16,958 nt of DNA from Solirubrobacteraceae bacterium (GTDB taxonomy: Bacteria > Actinomycetota > Thermoleophilia > Solirubrobacterales > Solirubrobacteraceae): assembly GCA_016462625.1 (NCBI GenBank), contig JAEMSV010000080.1, positions 1 to 16,958 on the forward strand, written 5' to 3'. The stretch's first letter is position 1, and every line of letters begins with the position of its first letter. The notes below the pieces were generated by a model. It worked only from the letters and a program-made list of their open reading frames with translations. It had not been told where the DNA came from and did not search any database. The position numbers and the translations under genes are program-made. Positions 10,032 to 16,958 of the stretch are shown in pieces.

Positions 10032-11813
10032 TCAGCAGTAGCTCAGCGAGGCGCTGATCGAGAGCGCGACATTGACCGACGTGATCGCGCCCGCGTTTCC
10101 GGCTCCGTCGAACGGCTGCACGCGATACGTGTAGCGCCCCGGGATCGGCGGTGACGGGAGCGTCAGGTTGAACCGGCTGCTCCCGCGCGGGATCAGATAG
10201 GAGAAGTTCCCCGCCGCCCCGAGTGGGCCCGTGCGCGCCAGCTTGATCACCGAGAGCTCCGAGGCCGTCACCAGCATGTCCGGGCGGTCGACGCGCCTGA
10301 AGGCGGAGATGGCGCACTGCCGGACGCTCCAGCGCCCGGTCGTGGTCGTGACGCTCGAGAGCACCGGTGTGGTGGTGTCGACGGGCGTCGCCGCCGGGGC
10401 GTACCCGAGGACGATCGCCGGCGGGCGGTTCAGCGCGGAGCGCAGCGCGAGGTCGTCGCGGCCGTCACCGTTGACGTCACCGATGGGCAGCGCCTCGAAC
10501 GAATCCATCTCCGACTGCAGCTGCAGCGCGGGCGGCGTCGCGGAGAACACCGGCTGGCGCCCGACGAACGGCGTGCCCGACCCGTGCCCGAAGACGACGC
10601 TGCCGAACGGCGGGCGAGCCACCGGCTGCGGCGCGCCCGCTGGCGGAGCCGACCAGGTCCTGATACCGCCGGTGACGGCGAGGTCCGGCGCGCCGTCTCC
10701 GTTGACGTCTCCCGCGTACGTCGCGGATTCGGGGGCATCGGGGAACGGATGGGATCCCGCTGCCCCGGGCACGACCACCGGCGTCGTCGTCGCGCGGCCA
10801 TCGACGATCGTCGTCCCGTACTGCGAGCCGAACAGGAGGTCGTCCTTCCCGTCGCCGTTCAGATCTCCCCACCGCGACGCGATCGTGCCGGCCGGGGTCG
10901 CGCCGGCCGCGCGAATCGCGAAGCCTGCCGTCCCCAGGTCGTTCAGATCCAGCGGCGTCGTGCGCTGCGGTCCCCCGAAGAGGACCCACGCGCCGTCGGC
11001 GGTGCTGCCGTCGCGGGTGAACACGAGGTCGTCCCGGTCATCGCCGTTGACGTCGCCGGCCCGGGCGGGCAGCAGCTGTTCCTCCTCGCCGGGGCCGAGC
11101 TTCACGAGGTGCCCCGCCGCGCCCGGCGTGGCGAGGCTGACACCGGACGGCGTCCCGGCGGCGCCATAGATGACCGTCACCCGCGCGGTGAAATCCTCGC
11201 CACCCTCGAGCCAGTTGACGGCGATGTCGTCGAAGCCATCGCCATCGAGGTCGCCCGCCGACACGGGATTGCTGAGCCGGAGCGTCGCCGCGGAGCCGAT
11301 GAGGGCCCGCCCCTGCGCCGGTGTGACCGAAGCGAGATCCGTCGTGGTCCCGCCGCGCCCCGGGCCGCCGTACAGCACGTAGCCGAACGGCCGCGCCGTG
11401 GTGCCGTTGCGGTAGGTCGTCGCGATCACGTCGCCGCCGCCGTCGCCGTTGACGTCGCCGGCCGCCACCGCGTTGACGGCGACGCCGCCGGACCCGGCCG
11501 AGTCGGTGATCGTCCAGACCCGCGGCCCCGGCGACGCGATGTTGACATCCGCCGGCGTCGACGCGCCGAGCACGATCCGCGCGGCCGCGCCCGCGCGGTG
11601 AAGCGAGGCGGCGATGTCTCCCACCCCGTCGTCATCGACGTCGCCTGCCGCGACGATGTCGACGCGGTCGGTGACGCCCGTCAGGCGCCAGTCGGCGAGC
11701 AGCTCGGCGTCGGCGATCCCGCCGGCCACCGGGAGCGCCGCCGCGTCGGCGGAGGCGGCCTGCCCACCGGAGAGGCACACGAGGGCAGGGAGCAGGAGCA
11801 GGCGGCGTTTCAT
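10032..11813 (-). CDS. Secreted FG-GAP / integrin alpha-like beta-propeller protein (copy 1)
   Basis: The 593-residue product starts with a signal peptide (MKRRLLLLPALVCLSGGQAA, cleavage near 24-26). Seven FG-GAP units follow, each with a calcium-loop of the D-x-[DN]-x-D-G-x-x-D type, at about residues 58, 120, 188, 254, 317, 369 and 446, spaced 52-77 residues. Seven units are the number needed for a complete seven-bladed propeller. After ~480 comes a separate all-beta domain containing RYTYRVQPFDGAGN, which looks like an Ig/fibronectin-type fold. There is no sortase motif or membrane anchor, so it is probably released or loosely attached. Ligand and function are unknown. ATG 11811-11813 is preceded by GAGG. 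The same architecture occurs in the gene at 13202-14908; the two look like old paralogues. Confidence 0.88.
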   Translation of the reverse strand: MKRRLLLLPALVCLSGGQAASADAAALPVAGGIADAELLADWRLTGVTDRVDIVAAGDVDDDGVGDIAASLHRAGAAARIVLGASTPADVNIASPGPRVWTITDSAGSGGVAVNAVAAGDVNGDGGGDVIATTYRNGTTARPFGYVLYGGPGRGGTTTDLASVTPAQGRALIGSAATLRLSNPVSAGDLDGDGFDDIAVNWLEGGEDFTARVTVIYGAAGTPSGVSLATPGAAGHLVKLGPGEEEQLLPARAGDVNGDDRDDLVFTRDGSTADGAWVLFGGPQRTTPLDLNDLGTAGFAIRAAGATPAGTIASRWGDLNGDGKDDLLFGSQYGTTIVDGRATTTPVVVPGAAGSHPFPDAPESATYAGDVNGDGAPDLAVTGGIRTWSAPPAGAPQPVARPPFGSVVFGHGSGTPFVGRQPVFSATPPALQLQSEMDSFEALPIGDVNGDGRDDLALRSALNRPPAIVLGYAPAATPVDTTTPVLSSVTTTTGRWSVRQCAISAFRRVDRPDMLVTASELSVIKLARTGPLGAAGNFSYLIPRGSSRFNLTLPSPPIPGRYTYRVQPFDGAGNAGAITSVNVALSISASLSYC

Positions 11814-11909
11814 GGGGACCTCACGAGTGCAGACCGGAACGAGCCGGAGGCTACGTCGGCCCGAGACACGCCGCGTGAACGTGATTCACCGCTCAGGGAC
11901 GCAGAGGTG

Positions 11910-12248
11910 CTAGCCCACGGAGCTGAATGTCAGCGCCACGGCTCCGACGAACCCGAGGATGAACGTGCCCGTGCCGGCAAGCGGCACCCAGAACGCCTTC
12001 TGCCCGCGCGCGAGGCGGACGATCGTGAGCACGAGCGTCGCGGCGAACCCCAGGACCGGCGCCGCCATCGACAGGAGCCATCCGGTGGTGAAGAGGTCGA
12101 GGTTGCAGTCTGTGCCCGAGCCACAGCTGTCGGCGCCCATGACGAGGAACAGCCCCATGAACGCCAGGACGGCCGCGATCGCGCCCGAGCAGATCAGGAG
12201 GACGATCGACGCGGCCCGGTCGCCCGTCCGCGACGGCTTCGGCGTCAA
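11910..12248 (-). CDS. Small three-helix membrane protein, coupled to rapZ
   Basis: I do not recognise the family. The 112 residues contain three hydrophobic helices (~13-38, 55-79, 86-108). Basic residues at the N-terminus (K4, R7, R11) and between helices 2 and 3 (R78, R81, K84) place the N-terminus inside. The acidic loop between helices 1 and 2 is then outside and holds two cysteines (SCGSGTDC, Cys42 and Cys48) that could form a disulphide. Translation would begin at TTG 12246-12248, overlapping the rapZ stop by four bases (TTGA), the same style of coupling as in the glycolytic operon. No role is assigned. The overlap argues that it is a real gene expressed with rapZ. Confidence 0.7.
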   Translation of the reverse strand: MTPKPSRTGDRAASIVLLICSGAIAAVLAFMGLFLVMGADSCGSGTDCNLDLFTTGWLLSMAAPVLGFAATLVLTIVRLARGQKAFWVPLAGTGTFILGFVGAVALTFSSVG

Positions 12249-13183
12249 CGCGCGGTCGACTTCTCGACGTCGCGGTGCACGACCTCCACGCGGAGGTCGT
12301 CCCGCTCGCCGTACTGCGCGCCGAGATGCTCGGCGATCGCGACGCTGCGGTGCCGGCCGCCGGTGCAGCCGATGGCGACGGACAGGTGTGCCTTGCCCTC
12401 GGCCTCGTATTGCGGAAGCAGGAAGTCCAGCAGCGGGATGAGCAGGGCGTAGAACTGCTCGAGATGGCCCTCGCGGCCGACGTACTCGACCACGCGGGGG
12501 TCGAGACCCGTCAGCGGCTTGAGGTCGGGCTCCCAGTGCGGGTTGGGCAGGAACCGCACGTCGAACGTCAGATCGGCGTCGCGCGGCGGCCCGTGCTTGA
12601 ACCCGAAGCTCGACAAGGTCAGCGCGAGCGGCGCGCTCGTCTGGCGCGGCAGGAACTCACTGGCGATCTTGCGGCGCAGCGTGGAGGCGGCGAGCCCGGT
12701 GGTGTCGACGACCGCGTCGGCGTACGGGCGGACCGGTTCGAGCAGCGCACGCTCCCGCGCGATGCCCTGCACCACGCTGCCGCTCGGCGCGAGCGGATGG
12801 CGGCGGCGCGTCTCCTTGTAACGGTTGACCAGCGTCTGCTCGTCGGCGTCGAGGAACAGCACGCGATGGTGGATCCCCTGGCGCTGGAGCTCGCCGATGA
12901 CGTCGCGCAGCGGTTCGAAGTGCTCGCCGCCGCGGACATCCGAGACCACCGCGGCGCGTTCGACTTTCGCGCCCTCGTGCATGAAGAGCTCGATCAGGCC
13001 GCGGATCATCTCCGGCGGGAGGTTGTCGACGCAGAAGTAGCCGGCGTCCTCGAACACGTTCATGGCCGTCGACTTCCCGGCGCCCGAGAAGCCGGTGATG
13101 ATCACCAGCTCCTCGAAGACGCCGAGAGGCTCGTCGGACGTGTCGGCGTCGGTCTGAGGGGCCTCGCTGGCGATGCCCGCCAC
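12245..13183 (-). CDS. rapZ: RapZ/YvcJ family nucleotide-binding protein
   Basis: The 312-residue P-loop protein has the Walker A motif GFSGAGKS (31-38), the VVSDVRGGE segment (79-87), the family block SFGFKHGPP followed by DADLTFDVRFLPNPHW (192-217), and the C-terminal GCTGGRHRSVAIAEHL (272-287). The family binds ATP and GTP. E. coli RapZ delivers the small RNA GlmZ to RNase E for cleavage and so controls glucosamine-6-phosphate synthase; in Gram-positives its role is less clear. The start is GTG 13181-13183, 18 bp after the stop of the FG-GAP gene upstream. An extension of about 25 residues before the P-loop is common in actinobacteria. rapZ usually sits between uvrC and yvcK/whiA. Here uvrC is two genes away and yvcK and whiA are missing. 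Confidence 0.95.
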   Translation of the reverse strand: MAGIASEAPQTDADTSDEPLGVFEELVIITGFSGAGKSTAMNVFEDAGYFCVDNLPPEMIRGLIELFMHEGAKVERAAVVSDVRGGEHFEPLRDVIGELQRQGIHHRVLFLDADEQTLVNRYKETRRRHPLAPSGSVVQGIARERALLEPVRPYADAVVDTTGLAASTLRRKIASEFLPRQTSAPLALTLSSFGFKHGPPRDADLTFDVRFLPNPHWEPDLKPLTGLDPRVVEYVGREGHLEQFYALLIPLLDFLLPQYEAEGKAHLSVAIGCTGGRHRSVAIAEHLGAQYGERDDLRVEVVHRDVEKSTAR

Positions 13184-13201
13184 GTTACCGACGAATCCGG
13201 T

Positions 13202-14908
13202 CTAGTTCAGGACGGTGATCGTCTTGGTCACGGGCGCGCTGGTGTTCCCCGCCGCGTCGGTCGCCGTGATCGTGACCTTCCACTGGCCGAACGACAGCCG
13301 TGGGCCTCCGCCGGTCCCGAAGCCGTCGAACTCCGCGAACCCGCCGGTCGTCGGCCACAGCTGACGCGTCGTCTGCGTCCCGCCGCCCAGAGTCGGCTTC
13401 CAGGCCATCGTCACGACCGCCGGCTCACTGAGATCGAGCTGGTAGCGGTACGGAGCGAGGTTCCCGTTGCGGATGATCGTCGGCGAGAAGTACACGACCC
13501 CGACCGACGGCGCCGTGCTGTCCGCCGGCGGTGTCGCAGCTCCGCGGACCACGCCGATCGGTGTCTCAGACGCCGCGAGCCGCGGCAGCAGGTCGCCGAT
13601 CCCGTCACCCGTGATGTCGCCGGCACCGGCGAGCTGCGAGAAGCCGTTGCTGATGGCCCAGCGCCGCTCGACCCGTACCTGGGTGATGACGGTCGTGCCC
13701 GCGGCCGCGCCCGGGAAGGGCTGGTCGAACGCGACGTTCCCGGTGCCGGTTCGGCCGAACGCGACGATGCCCGCCGGCCGCGTCGGCCCGGGACGCAGAC
13801 CACGGGGGCCGAACGTCGCCTGCAGGGAGTTCGCCCGCAGGAAGACGTCGTCGCGACCGTCGCCGTTGACGTCACCCAGAGGGAGGACCTGGCCGGTGAG
13901 ATCGGCGTAGGAAGAGCTGAACGTGCGGATCGCCGCGGGGTCGGTGGCGGACACCGATGTCGTCCCGGTGCGCCCGAGGACGACCGTCGGCGTGCGCCGC
14001 TGGGTGTCGCCGGGGAACAGCGCGATGTCGTCTCGGCCGTCACCGCTGATATCGCCCACGGCGCGGACGAACACGTCCGTGTCGGTGAGCACAAAGCCCC
14101 GCGAGCCCGGCGCGCCCGAGACCGGCCCGAACGACGGCGACCCATAGATGATCTTGTGGCCCGCCACCGTGTCTGCACCGGTGAACCGCAGCAGGATCAG
14201 GTCATCGATGCCGTCGCCGTTGACATCGCCGGCCGCCTTCGGCTGCTGGTCGACCCCCACCGCACGGCTCGGCGCCGCCGTGGCCGGATCCACGCTGGAG
14301 GGCAGTCCACCACCGAAGAGCACGAAGTACGGCGCGGGCTCGTCGCCCATGTAGATGAGAAGGTCGGCGCGGTCGTCGCCGTTGACGTCCCCGGCGCCCT
14401 CGGCGAACACGAAGTGGCCCGTGTCGAGCGCAGACCGCCCGATCCGCACGGTGCGCGGCTCTCCCACCGTCACCTGTCCGCCGCTCGGGCGGCCGTAGAC
14501 GAGGTACGACCCACCGGCGTTCCCGTCGACCACGATGTCGTCGTACCCGTCCCCGTTGACGTCGCCGACGATCTTCGGGGTCACGAGCGTCTGGCCGGGT
14601 CCGACGATCTGCAGCGAGCTCGCGGGGTCCACCGACAGCGTCCCCGACGCCTTTCCGAACAGCACCGTCGGGATCACGACACCACCGTTCGACCGGCCGA
14701 TGACGATGTCGTCACGCCCGTCACCGTTGACGTCGCCGCCGGCCGCCGCCGGCGCGGAGTACTCCGTGGCGGGGTCGATCCCGAGGTCGAGCGCACCGGG
14801 TCCGTTCGGCACGAGCACCTGTCCGGGCGCGAGCGCGGCGTGGGCGGGAACCGCCGCGGAGAGAGACATGAGACAGCTCAGCGCGAGCGTGCGCCTGAAG
14901 GTGGACAT
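13202..14908 (-). CDS. Secreted FG-GAP / integrin alpha-like beta-propeller protein (copy 2)
   Basis: The 568-residue product has a signal peptide (MSTFRRTLALSCLMSLSAAV, cleavage after AHA at 24). Seven FG-GAP calcium loops, mostly GDVNGDGxDD, lie near residues 59, 116, 174, 228, 286, 346 and 431, predicting a seven-bladed propeller. A C-terminal beta-sandwich (~462-568) ends with WKVTITATDAAGNTSAPVTK, a pattern seen in extracellular Ig-like repeats. No anchor is visible. I chose ATG 14906-14908, with AGGAG 8 bases upstream; the 47 codons before it are Arg-rich and lack a signal. The stop lies 18 bp before rapZ, so readthrough into rapZ is likely. Function is unknown; calcium-dependent adhesion or binding is the usual guess for this fold. 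Confidence 0.88.
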   Translation of the reverse strand: MSTFRRTLALSCLMSLSAAVPAHAALAPGQVLVPNGPGALDLGIDPATEYSAPAAAGGDVNGDGRDDIVIGRSNGGVVIPTVLFGKASGTLSVDPASSLQIVGPGQTLVTPKIVGDVNGDGYDDIVVDGNAGGSYLVYGRPSGGQVTVGEPRTVRIGRSALDTGHFVFAEGAGDVNGDDRADLLIYMGDEPAPYFVLFGGGLPSSVDPATAAPSRAVGVDQQPKAAGDVNGDGIDDLILLRFTGADTVAGHKIIYGSPSFGPVSGAPGSRGFVLTDTDVFVRAVGDISGDGRDDIALFPGDTQRRTPTVVLGRTGTTSVSATDPAAIRTFSSSYADLTGQVLPLGDVNGDGRDDVFLRANSLQATFGPRGLRPGPTRPAGIVAFGRTGTGNVAFDQPFPGAAAGTTVITQVRVERRWAISNGFSQLAGAGDITGDGIGDLLPRLAASETPIGVVRGAATPPADSTAPSVGVVYFSPTIIRNGNLAPYRYQLDLSEPAVVTMAWKPTLGGGTQTTRQLWPTTGGFAEFDGFGTGGGPRLSFGQWKVTITATDAAGNTSAPVTKTITVLN

Positions 14909-14969
14909 GCGGGGGGCTCCTGACTCGGGGACAGGCCACATCTCTACTAGACCTTTACGTGAATCGCGT

Positions 14970-16739
14970 TCAGTTCTCAGGGTCTTCCGGCAGAGTTCCC
15001 GCCGCGACGACCCGGTCGCGCCCCTGCTGCTTCGCGGCGTACAGCGCACGGTCTGCGATATCGAGCAGGTGGTCCGCGTTCGCGCAGTTCCCGGGCCCGC
15101 ACGCCGCGGCGCCGGCCGACGCCGTGACCCGGCCGACGCCGGGGAACGGCGTGTCCGAGATTGCGCGGATCGCCCGCTGGGCCGCGTTCACGGCGGCGAC
15201 CTCGTCGGCCCCGTGCAGCACCAGCGCGAACTCCTCGCCGCCGACCCGGGCGGCGAGCTCGTGCGAGCGGGCGACGCCGGCGAGCCGGCGCCCGACCTCA
15301 CGCAGCACCGCGTCACCGACGGGATGCCCGTGGGTGTCGTTGACCTGCTTGAAGTGATCGAGGTCGATCAGCACCAGCCCGCAGGTGCGCTCCTCACGGC
15401 GCGCCTCGCTGATGCTGTCGCCGAGGCGCTCGTGGAAGCTGCGGTGATTCGCCAGGCCCGTGACGGGGTCCGTCGTCGCCTGCTGGCGGAGGACCTCCCA
15501 CGCCTCGGCGTTGCTGATGGCCAGGCCGACGAGCTCGCTGACGCTCTCGAGGCGGTCGAGGAGCGCCTCGTCCAGCGCATCGGGATCGCGCGAGGCGAGC
15601 CCGAGGACGCCCCAGAGCTTGCCGTGCACCCGCACGGGGGCCGACCCGCCGACCCGGAAGCCCCGATCGGCCATGAGCTTCGAGGCGCCCACGCCGTCAT
15701 AGGACTGCATGGCCGGGCGACCCGTCTCGCGCACCTGCGCCATGGTCATGCTTCCATCGAGGTCGAACGTCCGGACGTCCGTCGGCGGTCCGCTCACCGC
15801 CAGGAGCTCCGCGCGGCCGTCCTCGAGGAACCGCGCCAGCCCGACGTCGTCGATGCGGAAGATCTCGTGGATGGTCTGGGTGACCCGCTCGGCGACCTGC
15901 TCGAGCGTGCTCCCGTCGGCGGCGACCTTGGCGATCTCCTCGATCGCGTGCCCGATCGTGGCGCCGCGCCGCTCCTCGGTGACGTCCGTCGCGACGACCA
16001 CACCGCCGATCACTCGGTCCAGATCGTCGCGCACCGGGCCGACCCTCATGCTCAGGACGCGGTGGCCGACCGTCCCGTCCCACACCGACTGCTCGCCCGC
16101 GAGGGCGAGCCGGTAGTGCGGCTCGATCGTGACAACCAGGGCGGGATCGACCGCCTCGAACAGCGTCCGGCCCTCCAGCGTGGTGCGGTCGTGGCCGAAG
16201 AGGGCGAGCGCCTCGCCGTCGGCGACCACGTAGCGCATGTCGCGATCGAACAGGACGATGAAGCCGTTGGGAAGGTTGCGCACGATCGAGCGGTAGCGCT
16301 CGAGCTGGCCGGACGTCTCTCGGTGGGCCTCAACGCGTGACGTGATCTCCGTCACCAGCACGTAGAAGCCCTGTACGCGACCGTCCACGAGGTCTGGGAT
16401 GTAGGACACCTGGACGTCGCGCGAGACGCCCTTGGCGTCGAGCAGCGTCCGATCGAACGTGCTCTGCTCGCCCGCCAGTGCCCTCTGCGACGGGACGATG
16501 TTCTGCTCGTACAGCGCGTCCCCGAGGAGGTCGCGCAGGTGCATGCCCTGGATCTCGCGCGGCCCGATGCCGAACCAGTCGCGATAGGCGGTGTTCGCCA
16601 GTTGGTTGCGCAGATCGCGGTCCCAGTACCCGACCATGGCCGGCAAGCCGTTGACGAGCTCCTGCACGACGGCAGGAGCTGCAGGCTCGGACAGGAGGGC
16701 AGGAAAGCCGTGGCGCGCGTCCTCGCGCGAAGAGGCCAT
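14970..16739 (-). CDS. Diguanylate cyclase, PAS-PAS-GAF-GGDEF
   Basis: The 589-residue protein has no membrane segment and reads as PAS (~24-140), PAS (~147-257), GAF (~262-412) and GGDEF (~420-580). The cyclase domain is complete: TTDPVTGLANHRSF opens it, IDLDHFKQVNDTHGH binds metal and substrate, and the active-site motif is GGEEF (500-504), so it should make c-di-GMP from GTP. The product-inhibition site nine residues before is RSHE (491-494) instead of RxxD, so feedback control may be weakened. Both PAS domains contain ALAGEQS (88-94 and 212-218), suggesting tandem duplication. ATG 16737-16739 gives a natural N-terminus; the frame upstream is Arg-rich. No EAL or receiver domain is present. 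The gene lies 52 bp from uvrC. Confidence 0.93.
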   Translation of the reverse strand: MASSREDARHGFPALLSEPAAPAVVQELVNGLPAMVGYWDRDLRNQLANTAYRDWFGIGPREIQGMHLRDLLGDALYEQNIVPSQRALAGEQSTFDRTLLDAKGVSRDVQVSYIPDLVDGRVQGFYVLVTEITSRVEAHRETSGQLERYRSIVRNLPNGFIVLFDRDMRYVVADGEALALFGHDRTTLEGRTLFEAVDPALVVTIEPHYRLALAGEQSVWDGTVGHRVLSMRVGPVRDDLDRVIGGVVVATDVTEERRGATIGHAIEEIAKVAADGSTLEQVAERVTQTIHEIFRIDDVGLARFLEDGRAELLAVSGPPTDVRTFDLDGSMTMAQVRETGRPAMQSYDGVGASKLMADRGFRVGGSAPVRVHGKLWGVLGLASRDPDALDEALLDRLESVSELVGLAISNAEAWEVLRQQATTDPVTGLANHRSFHERLGDSISEARREERTCGLVLIDLDHFKQVNDTHGHPVGDAVLREVGRRLAGVARSHELAARVGGEEFALVLHGADEVAAVNAAQRAIRAISDTPFPGVGRVTASAGAAACGPGNCANADHLLDIADRALYAAKQQGRDRVVAAGTLPEDPEN

Positions 16740-16791
16740 GAACGGCGTATCGGGTTCTCGAGCCGAAACCTTGATACCGACCGAACGTCCG

Positions 16792-16958
16792 TTAGTCGCC
16801 GGTTCGGTGCAAAAGTGCGTACAGCTCACGCGCCGTCTTCGCCGGCAGACCGCGCACGCCCTCAAGCTCCTCGCGTGACGCGGCGACCACCGCATCCGGC
16901 GATCCGAAGTGGTTCAGCAGCGTCCGCTTGCGCACCGGCCCGATGCCCGGCAGGTCGT
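16792..16958 (-). CDS. uvrC: UvrC, C-terminal end (5' part outside window)
   Basis: Only the last 54 residues are visible, ending at TAA 16792-16794. They form the closing helix-hairpin-helix domain of the excinuclease ABC subunit [20 protein letters not shown], then [20 protein letters not shown], then [10 protein letters not shown]. This domain binds DNA and helps the 5' incision during nucleotide excision repair. The frame reaches the window edge in the middle of a codon. uvrC next to the rapZ region matches the usual Gram-positive arrangement. A short, UvrC-like protein with the same ending cannot be excluded, but uvrC is far more likely. Confidence 0.88.
   Translation of the reverse strand, partial: DLPGIGPVRKRTLLNHFGSPDAVVAASREELEGVRGLPAKTARELYALLHRTGD

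Noticed and set aside
10440..14740. Recurring CCGTTGACGTC-like blocks that look like dispersed or CRISPR-like repeats
   Set aside because: Each copy encodes the GDVNGDG calcium loop of an FG-GAP unit; spacing is about 160-260 bp and follows protein repeats.
12275..14923. Very long plus-strand open frame (882 codons) opposite rapZ and the FG-GAP gene
   Set aside because: It is antisense to two well-supported genes, rich in Arg/Asp/Val with no recognisable domain, and arises from GC-rich codon bias.
14909..15049. Longer start for the second FG-GAP protein
   Set aside because: The 47 extra codons overlap the cyclase gene, are Arg-rich, and would bury an otherwise clear signal peptide.
10584..16340. 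Other long plus-strand frames opposite the FG-GAP and cyclase genes
   Set aside because: No domains or ribosome-binding sites, and they mirror third-position GC of the real genes.

Overview
This window is GC-rich bacterial chromosome, dense with genes and strongly biased to the minus strand. Codon use and gene content suggest a high-GC actinobacterium. My best guess is the Thermoleophilia/Solirubrobacterales, but that rests on impression and not on a marker gene. I see no mobile elements, CRISPR arrays, tRNA or rRNA genes, and no gene-free stretch longer than about 140 bp.

Layout from left to right. (1) Positions 1-1370 (minus) hold a TetR regulator cut by the window edge. It lies 2 bp downstream of a DUF2236/MpaB-family oxygenase gene, and an inverted repeat sits in the oxygenase promoter region. 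(2) Positions 1367-2572 (minus) are tgt, the tRNA-guanine transglycosylase of queuosine biosynthesis. (3) Positions 2605-2650 are a 46-bp loop-less palindrome between tgt and marR. (4) Positions 2656-4823 form a divergent quinone-detoxification module resembling MhqR/MhqO/MhqD: a MarR regulator (minus) faces a ring-cleaving VOC dioxygenase and an alpha/beta-hydrolase (plus). The 87-bp gap between them carries two related operators that cover back-to-back promoters. (5) Positions 4827-5420 (minus) encode a membrane protein with a Thr/Gln/Val-rich external tail. (6) Positions 5443-9897 (minus) are the lower-glycolysis operon gap-pgk-tpiA-gpmI, in which every junction is a stop/start overlap. (7) Positions 10032-14908 (minus) hold rapZ and a 112-residue membrane protein overlapping it, flanked on both sides by genes for secreted seven-repeat FG-GAP proteins. 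(8) Positions 14970-16739 (minus) encode a PAS-PAS-GAF-GGDEF diguanylate cyclase. (9) Positions 16792-16958 are the last 54 codons of uvrC.

The right half recalls the common Gram-positive order uvrC-rapZ-(yvcK)-whiA-gap-pgk-tpiA, but it is interrupted. A diguanylate cyclase and two FG-GAP proteins are interleaved, and no whiA or yvcK lies between rapZ and gap. The glycolytic genes look like one translationally coupled transcript, separated from the FG-GAP gene upstream by a hairpin with a GCAA loop. The plus-strand dioxygenase and hydrolase pair is the only transcription unit running the other way, and it has its own regulator. The points most worth a second look are the paired operators, the FG-GAP genes around rapZ, and the large palindrome.
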